Assembly: GCA_003427395.1 (NCBI GenBank)
Contig: BFEA01000180.1
Location: 2,252,000-2,275,665, forward strand
Length of the DNA stretch: 23,666 nucleotides
Source of the DNA: Chara braunii
Taxonomy: Eukaryota; Streptophyta; Charophyceae; Charales; Characeae
Direction: 5' to 3'
This document shows, one piece after another, positions 18,486-23,666 of this stretch. Each line of letters opens with the position of its first letter. The first letter of the stretch is position 1. The translations under genes were made by a program, and so were the position numbers. The notes beneath the pieces were generated by a model. That model was not told the DNA's origin. It searched no databases and was given only the letters and a program-made list of their open reading frames with translations.

Positions 18486-18534
18486 GAAACATTTAGGCAG
18501 CAGTTCCCCTCCCCACGTGAGGATGGGGTTTAGG
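18486..18534. repeat. Leader motif copy 3
   Basis: The most diverged copy: GGCAGCAGTTCCCCTCCCCACG then GAGGATGGGGTTTAGG. The C-run/G-run pairing is kept although both sides have changed. Confidence 0.75.
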
Positions 18535-18628
18535 ACAATTGTCCCTTAATCCGTTCCCAAAAAGAATCCGCGAGACAATTTCAAACAATTAAAAAAAAAA
18601 AAAAAAACTATTTTAAATATTTTCCTCA

Positions 18629-18882
18629 GGCTACCAGCCAGGTGGCCAGCCCGTGCAAGGACAAGGGAGGGTCCCAGCAAAAAAAAAAAAAAATCCAAAA
18701 CATCCGAAAAAAAAACTATGTTATGCAGAAAAATAAACTGAACAACTTTTGCCTCAGGGTCACATCAAAATTCTTTACCAAATTTAAAATATAAAATAAA
18801 AATTTAAAATATTTTTTATTTGTTTAGTTTTTAAATCTTTTTGGCCCGGCCGGGCAAGTGACCCCGGGCCACTCTGGTAGCC
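18629..18882. repeat. Interrupted inverted repeat
   Basis: GGCTACCAG (18629-18637) is the exact complement of CTGGTAGCC (18874-18882), and adjacent GGTGGCC and GGCCACT also pair, giving about 16 paired bases across a 230-nt AT-rich spacer. Further GC-rich islands inside (GCCCGGCCGGGC) can fold on themselves. It could be the ends of a small foldback element or a long-range leader stem. Confidence 0.55.
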
Positions 18883-19020
18883 TAGTATTTTCCACTAATT
18901 TTAATCAATAAAATAAATTAAAATATCGAAAAGTATAAAAATATAAGGTATTTGAGAGGACCTTCTAAATTCTCGTTTTACTATAATATTAAGGGTTGCT
19001 CTCGTTTCCTAAAGCCCTAA

Positions 19021-19068
19021 TTAGGGTTTTGCCTAATTAGGGTTTTACCAAATTAGGGTTTTAGGATC
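19021..19068. repeat. Telobox-like array, TTAGGGTTTT at 16-bp spacing
   Basis: TTAGGGTTTT occurs at 19021-19030, 19037-19046 and 19053-19062, each in a 16-nt unit (TTAGGGTTTTGCCTAA type), and CCCTAATTAGGG at 19015-19026 is a palindrome. The plant telomere repeat is TTTAGGG, and teloboxes (AAACCCTA) bind TRB-type proteins near plant promoters. This is too short and spaced to be a telomere. Confidence 0.75.
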
Positions 19069-19482
19069 TTGCGCGCGATCACACGCTCACCACAAACCCC
19101 GTATTGACGTACAAAATTTTCCGCTATGATTTACTAGGTTTATAAAAAAACTTATCGGATTACTTTTTTTTTTTTTTTTTCCTTTTAATTGCAATAAAAT
19201 TACAAAAAAATTCAAATTTCCCTTTTATTTTATTTTCTTTTTCTTATCTGCTGGGCCCGCCATCTCTACAAACGGTGACCGGTTTCTCCGACTAGAGTCT
19301 CAAAATGTCGGGAAAAACATACTGGACAACTTTGGTCGAAGGGGTTCTCCCCAGATTTTGCTCCTATTTTTCGTAATTAATAAAAAAAAACCGGGGAATT
19401 TTGAATTAATAATTATAAAATTAAAAAAAAATAATATTCCAAAAATTTTGCAGCTATAATTTACCGAAAAGGGTCTCAAAAT

Positions 19483-19544
19483 GTTCGTCTCTTTTAGGAG
19501 ACGAACGTTGACCCCAGTGTGGTTCGCGCAAAAATGCGCGGACC
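19483..19544. repeat. Two strong hairpins next to the primer-binding site
   Basis: GTTCGTCTC (19483-19491) pairs perfectly with GAGACGAAC (19498-19506), loop 6. GGTTCGCGCA (19521-19530) pairs with TGCGCGGACC (19535-19544) with one wobble and an AAAA loop. They are 14 nt apart in AT-rich DNA and about 140 nt inside the primer-binding site, where retroelement RNAs often carry packaging or dimerisation stems. Confidence 0.8.
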
Positions 19545-19686
19545 AGAAGATATTTTGAAAAAAACTAAATAAAACAATTATCAAAAATAAAAATTAACCA
19601 AGAAAACAAGCTAATTAGTGTTTGACTAATGAGCCCGTGCACCCCCGTTGGTTGGGGAAGGCCGAGGCCTTGGGGGTGCAGTCCCC

Positions 19687-19704
19687 TCCCCGGCAATAGC
19701 GCCA
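19687..19704 (-). promoter_or_regulatory. Primer-binding site, tRNA-Asp type
   Basis: The minus strand reads TGGCGCTATTGCCGGGGA, which pairs at 16 of 18 bases with the 3' end of plant tRNA-Asp (CCCCGGCAACGGCGCCA). Reverse transcription of LTR elements begins from such a site; Athila-type gypsy elements use this tRNA. It is four bases (ACTT) inside an LTR edge ending in CACA, the usual spacing. It fixes a minus-strand element whose 5' LTR lies to the right. Confidence 0.8.
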
Positions 19705-19708
19705 AAGT

Positions 19709-19990
19709 TGTGAGGACCCGGGGAGGGGTCACCTACTATTCGCTGAAACCATGGGCTATGACGCCTGTCACTTCATCGTGCCCGCTTCCGAGGTCCTCAA
19801 CGACCAATAGGGAGCAGGGTTGGGGGCGTTATGGTTTTGCGCTACCTGTCAATCCCCCCTTTCAATAACCCGTAGCTGATCGCTCTTAGCCGAGGCTCAT
19901 TATAAAGAGAAAGAACATGAAAATACAATAGAAACAAAATTGCTTTTACTCTCTTTCCAAGGCCCAGCCAGTCAGAAGTTCCCCCCCTTC
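19709..19990 (-). mobile_element. 5' LTR (inner edge clear, outer end not located)
   Basis: On the plus strand the LTR begins TGTGAGGACCCGGGG immediately beyond the primer-binding site, so on the minus strand it ends CACA. The outer end (a CA on the plus strand, followed by a target duplication) could not be found, and the end given is nominal. No copy of this sequence is visible elsewhere in the window, so the partner 3' LTR is missing, too diverged, or outside. GACCC and GGGTC near the edge form a small stem. Confidence 0.55.
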
Positions 19991-21736
19991 ACAAGCAGCC
20001 AACACACGGCATGGTTTCGGGCTGCAACGGCCAACCCCAATAGCCCAACTTAGCATGCAGTCGTTGTGGTTCAATTTGATTGATCTGCCTCACAATTGGC
20101 ATCAGATCAGCCTACGCACTTCCGAGTAACCAGTTCAAGTAATGGTAGTCTAAAAGCTCGGTTTGAGTGATCAGCAAGGGTAAGGACAATTCAAACAAGG
20201 GCCCGATTCCAGGAGACCAGACATGCATCCGTTCTTAATTACGATTATAAATAACAATAGATAAGACAAAAAAGAAAATTCTCAGTTCTTCCCTCTCTTT
20301 CCCCTTGTCGCTCTCGCCGCTGATTTTCCCTTATCTCTCCCACTCCTGGACGCAGCTCACTTTCCCTCACTCCCAGTCATTCGATCCTTCTCTCTTTCTC
20401 TTCCTCTCTCACGGATACCTGGTCTCACTCTGTTCCCTCGCCTTTCCCCCTTCGTCAGTGCAATCTCTCTCGCCCACACCACATACCCGTTCCAGTCCGC
20501 TCGATTGCAGGTCTCGCTTTCCCGAGCTAACCCGGATTTTTAAGGACAGCGGCAACATGAGCGTGTCTTTCCAGATTTATGGTCTGACAACTCGTGAGTG
20601 ACTATAGCCCCTGAGATACTAATTTGTCAAAATTAACAATGCGAGAGGGAAAAAAAAGAGAAGAAAGTTAAAAAACTGAATAAACGAATAACCAAATAAG
20701 AGACCAAAGCTAATTTAGCGTTCAACGATTAATTGCTTCCCCGTCTGGGGTTCCCTCTTCTTTTCTTACACAAGGCTCGTGTTGTTGTCTCATACAATGC
20801 AGAGTGTAACGATGAAAGCTTGCCGCCACAGACAATCTTATCTTTCCTCCACTAGCAATCTGCGCCGACTTACTGACCTGCAGTTTCAAGGTACGAATTT
20901 CTGGTGTTCAATTTCGGTCGCGCTGAGCCTTCTCGATAGAGACTACGATTGTTTTCTCCCCTTTCCCTTGTTTCTTGCCAGAATTAGACTGATGAGTCGA
21001 GGTGATCAAAGCCAACCGGTCCTGGAGCTCCTCTCCCCAGTGACAACTGGCCTTTCCTCATTTACCCTTGTTCATGCTTGGTGATTGCTCAACATCGAAA
21101 AGCAGCAGATGGGCAATATGGAACGTTTCCCTCAAAAAATAATTCAATCGACAATCTTTATCTTCCTCCGACAGGCGGCATGGACTGCTCGAATCTCAGT
21201 GAGTTCCCCGTGTTTGATGGGTGTGTGCTTTCGAATAACACTTGGAACAGAAGTTGGATATTCAGAAATGTCCCCCCGTGAAAAAATCGAATTAATAAAC
21301 TGGTTTTCCTACACAACCAAGCAGCCGTGATTTTGCCCCTTTCACACTCTCGTTCTGCCCATTCGTTCTCTCCCTATAACCCACTCACCTCGGCTCCTCC
21401 ATCTGTACGCGTGGCTTTGGGCTCGTTGCTGTTTACGAGCGCGTCCAGCCCACACGAGTTCCCTATCTTTTCACATCAACATATCAAGTCTCACCTGGCA
21501 GCAGAGATGATTGACAATGATCTTTCCATGGCTTACCTTCGCTCTAGCCACTCGCCACCGCCATTTCCGCCTTGGGCGATTATGGACAGTACAGTTATCA
21601 TGGGAGTGGGCGATACTGCAATCAGCTAGTACGAGTAGGCAATTTTCCTCTTCAGGGGATGACCTGTTATGCGACTAGTGGCTGACGGGCCATCCCCCAA
21701 TGAGGCCGAGCCAGCTCCCGTTGCACTGTCCTGATC
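19991..21736. other. No recognised gene
   Basis: Unique-looking DNA of mixed composition. Short plus-strand open frames (20305-20601, 20779-21084, 21078-21281) show no domain I can name. GT and AG dinucleotides that could be splice sites are present, but no coding homology supports a gene model. GACAATCTT-ATCTTTCCTCC-type sequence occurs in two similar forms near 20834 and 21148. Confidence 0.45.
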
Positions 21737-21876
21737 CAGTAGTCAGCGCTGAAGCTGGTTCTGGTCTCGACTAGTGTGTTCGGTCCTGCAACCAACACCT
21801 TAACCGCAGTAGTCAGCGCTGAAGCTGGTTCTGGTCTCGACTAGTGTGTTCGGTCCTGCAACCAACACCTTAACCG
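21737..21876. repeat. Perfect 70-bp tandem duplication
   Basis: 21737-21806 and 21807-21876 are identical at every base, starting CAGTAGTCAGCGCTGAAGC. The identity means a recent duplication or an assembly artefact. Confidence 0.95.
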
Positions 21877-22377
21877 ATTCTGTGTCCCGTGAGTGTGTCT
21901 GCTTCGGCAACTAGCACCACCGTTATTCCCCAGTTTACACAGGCACACACTCTTCGCCGCTCATTTACGCTTCTCCGTGCTCATTAGCTCCACCGGAGCG
22001 GCCCTACCCCTTGGCAGCAGCGCTCCCCGTGCCAGCACTGACAAGCTTTTGTTGTCCGCCTGTGCCTCGCTACGCACCCCTGATACGTCGTTGTCTCTCA
22101 CCTTTACTCCCTGAGAGAAGCTTCCCTGCTCAGCCTGCGACCCTCTCGTTTGCTTACCACACCGGATGCGTCAGTGATCGTTCGCACGCCTCCCTCAGTT
22201 ACACTGCGCTCAGAGGGCCGGACCGCTGTGCACGCCATGCACGCCTAACCAATAATCTTCCACCAGCTCCCAGCGAACGAACTCCTGAGTCAACTCTCAT
22301 GAATCGCAGCGTGCGCCTGGCTTTCACCTGACGCGCCGACCCTCATTCCTCTCCTTTGCTTCTCTCTAGCTCCTCCC

Positions 22378-22530
22378 GCTCGAACTCAAACGTGGGTTGG
22401 GTACGCCACGCACGCTGTCTTCCTTCCCCTCCTGCCCATGCTCACGCGTGGTCTTGCTCTCAAGCCGCCGACCTCGCACGAACCGATTCAAGTGTGGGCT
22501 GGGTACACCACGCACGCTGTCCCTTCCTGC
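22378..22530. repeat. 102-bp duplication, partial
   Basis: GTGGGTTGGGTACGCCACGC near 22392 recurs as GTGGGCTGGGTACACCACGC at 22494, followed by ACGCTGTC in both. Upstream flanks (CTCGAACTCAAACG and GCACGAACCGATTCAAG) are also related. Diverged by several substitutions. Confidence 0.75.
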
Positions 22531-22899
22531 TTCGCCCCACTTCTCTTTATTCCGCCGGTACCAGCTTCTACAGCTGAGGCCATCGGTATCAGCCGCGACC
22601 CAGACTCAAAATCGGTAACAAGTGGGACCGGTCCTCGAGTCATGGACCCCAAGTAGTGTGAACCCCAAGGCCTTTGGATTCAGGGGTCATGCCGCAGTGG
22701 CGCTAGTACCTAGTTATTCTGTCCCGGATCAGGTAGTCTAGTCTTATTTGAGGGCTCCGATGATTGCTGCCCTGTACCGTTATTACGCCCATGCCGAACC
22801 AGTAATAATTAACTGGATCTGCAACACCCGTGTCGCACCCATATGGAACAAACATCGAAACCGAAGCATTCGTCTCAAACTGCTGTAGCCCAAACCATA

Positions 22900-23180
22900 C
22901 CATACCAATCATTTGGAGTCGTAACTCACACCGATGTCGAAGCGTACCTGATGCCGGACCAAAACTGAACAAGAGAACCGTACCATGCCGATGACGTGCC
23001 CATACTGAACCTGAAACATGTCGATGTCGAGCCAAAACCGAACCTGAAAATGACGCAGTGGCGTATACCATCCCGATGCCGAACCAATACCGAACCTGAA
23101 AATGTCGATGTCGAGCCAATACCAAGCCTGAAGTATGTCGAATATCGTAGAATGCAACAACCCCATAATGACACCGAACC
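22900..23180. repeat. Diverged minisatellite, CGATGTCGAGCCAATACCGAACCTGAAA type
   Basis: Units of about 33 and 52 bp repeat ATGTCGATGTCGAGCCAA-ACCGAACCTGAAA with many variants. Because unit lengths and the lack of certain triplets keep minus frames open, a 181-codon frame (22703-23248) and others appear; their protein is a repeat of Phe-Gly-Ser-Val-Leu-Ala-Arg-His-Arg-His blocks, which I regard as a by-product of the repeat. Confidence 0.75.
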
Positions 23181-23607
23181 TTCCCGAACCACGTGCCCAA
23201 CCGAACGAGTGGCCACACCGAAGCAATGAAGTCGAGCGCCACAACCAAAGTAACACAAAGGTAACATTACGGCGACCATCTAATCCCATATTCATAGCAC
23301 GCAGGTTGTGACGAGGCTAGGAAACAGGGAAATCAGGTAAGTCACGCGAGCGATCTCAATCATCGGGAAATAGAGAGAATCATTAGAATTAGAGTAAACA
23401 AGTCGACCCGCTGCAGCGACGCTGCGGCTGAGGAGAGGGGTGAAGAGGGGCGCGGGGGCGTTGGTGTCGCTGCGGGGCAAAAAATATATTTTTTTTTGTT
23501 GGTGTCGTCATATCAATCACACAGGAAAAAAAAAACGATGACAGTGGCAGAATGTTTTTGTTTGTCTCTCTCTCTTTGTCTGACCGGTGCTTGTCGTCTG
23601 CTCTATC

Positions 23608-23611
<4 letters not shown>

Positions 23612-23666
<55 letters not shown>
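23612..23666. repeat. (TC)n microsatellite at the window edge
   Basis: At least 27 uninterrupted TC dinucleotides up to the last base; shorter (TC)n lies at 23566-23577. The contig may have ended here because of this run. Confidence 0.98.

Larger units (their letters stand above)
17589..19640. other. AT-rich leader-like region without a gene
   Basis: Sharp change to AT-rich DNA with A- and T-runs (18591-18607, 18679-18692, about 19165-19181), unlike the rest of the window. No coding motif in any frame; the 94-codon minus frame at 19300-19584 is Phe/Ile/Asn-rich AT shadow. It lies between the primer-binding site and the tandem ORFs, so if the element model is right it is a long 5' untranslated leader. 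Confidence 0.55.

Noticed and set aside
19009-19068. Telomere or interstitial telomere tract
   Set aside because: Only three motifs, spaced by other bases in 16-bp units; not a contiguous TTTAGGG array.
19976-19993. Minus-strand purine run GTGAAGGGGGGGAA as a third polypurine tract
   Set aside because: It falls in or near the presumed 5' LTR and is not followed by TG at the expected place.
20779-21281. Possible spliced gene with leucine-rich-repeat-like SNLRRLTDLQF
   Set aside because: A single short leucine-containing stretch and common GT/AG dinucleotides are not enough; no repeat of the motif or domain follows.
22703-23248. 181-codon minus-strand open frame with repeating FGSVLARHRH-like blocks
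   Set aside because: The same repeats keep other frames open too, so the openness comes from the minisatellite and not from selection on a protein.
1-23666. tRNA or rRNA genes
   Set aside because: No T-arm consensus with paired acceptor stems and no rRNA-like block was seen; the tRNA-Asp match at 19687-19704 covers only the 3' end and is a primer-binding site.

Overview
The window looks like nuclear, repeat-rich DNA from a eukaryote, most likely of the green plant lineage, and possibly a streptophyte alga or bryophyte. Pointers are a Ty3/gypsy integrase with a C-terminal chromodomain, a primer-binding site matching the 3' end of plant tRNA-Asp, a telobox-like TTAGGGTTTT array, and a relic of a DNMT3-type cytosine methyltransferase (a family kept in mosses and charophytes but lost in flowering plants). 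The lineage call is inference. I found no intact host gene, rRNA or tRNA gene. Nearly every coding stretch carries in-frame stops or frameshifts. A few runs of N show draft assembly. || Layout: 3-1004 (+) is the end of a decayed chromodomain gypsy pol. About 2.0-4.9 kb has no gene but is packed with short, near-perfect inverted repeats, including one with 33-nt arms, and ends in a 26-bp minisatellite. At 5471-5502 and 6746-6781 are two related minus-strand polypurine-tract-like sites, each with a hairpin; between them lies the minus-strand DNMT3 relic (5717-6226) and a 63-bp tandem array. 6.8-8.6 kb holds only repeats. 8.6-11.1 kb (-) has retroelement relics: an acidic ORF, a Gag-like protein with a CCHC knuckle, and a protease-like fragment. 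|| 11694-17538 (-) is the most striking part: at least six head-to-tail, diverged copies of one protein family I do not recognise. They share a beta-looking N-terminal block and a helical C-terminal block with PxF-D--FG, GPFxG and W--I---Y(I/L)--v--L motifs, and three have acidic tails. || 17.6-19.65 kb is an AT-rich leader with three copies of a C-rich/G-rich ~48-nt motif, an interrupted inverted repeat, the telobox array and two strong hairpins. A tRNA-Asp-type primer-binding site (19687-19704, -) and an LTR edge (19709) follow. From there to the end there is no recognisable gene, only short duplications and a terminal (TC)n run. || Working model (inference): much of 5.5-19.7 kb, read on the minus strand, is one or more old gypsy-type elements with unusual cargo, namely the tandem ORF family behind the leader and a methyltransferase next to a polypurine tract. 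I could not find the matching LTR pair, and a protease-like relic lies upstream of Gag, so nesting of several elements is likely.
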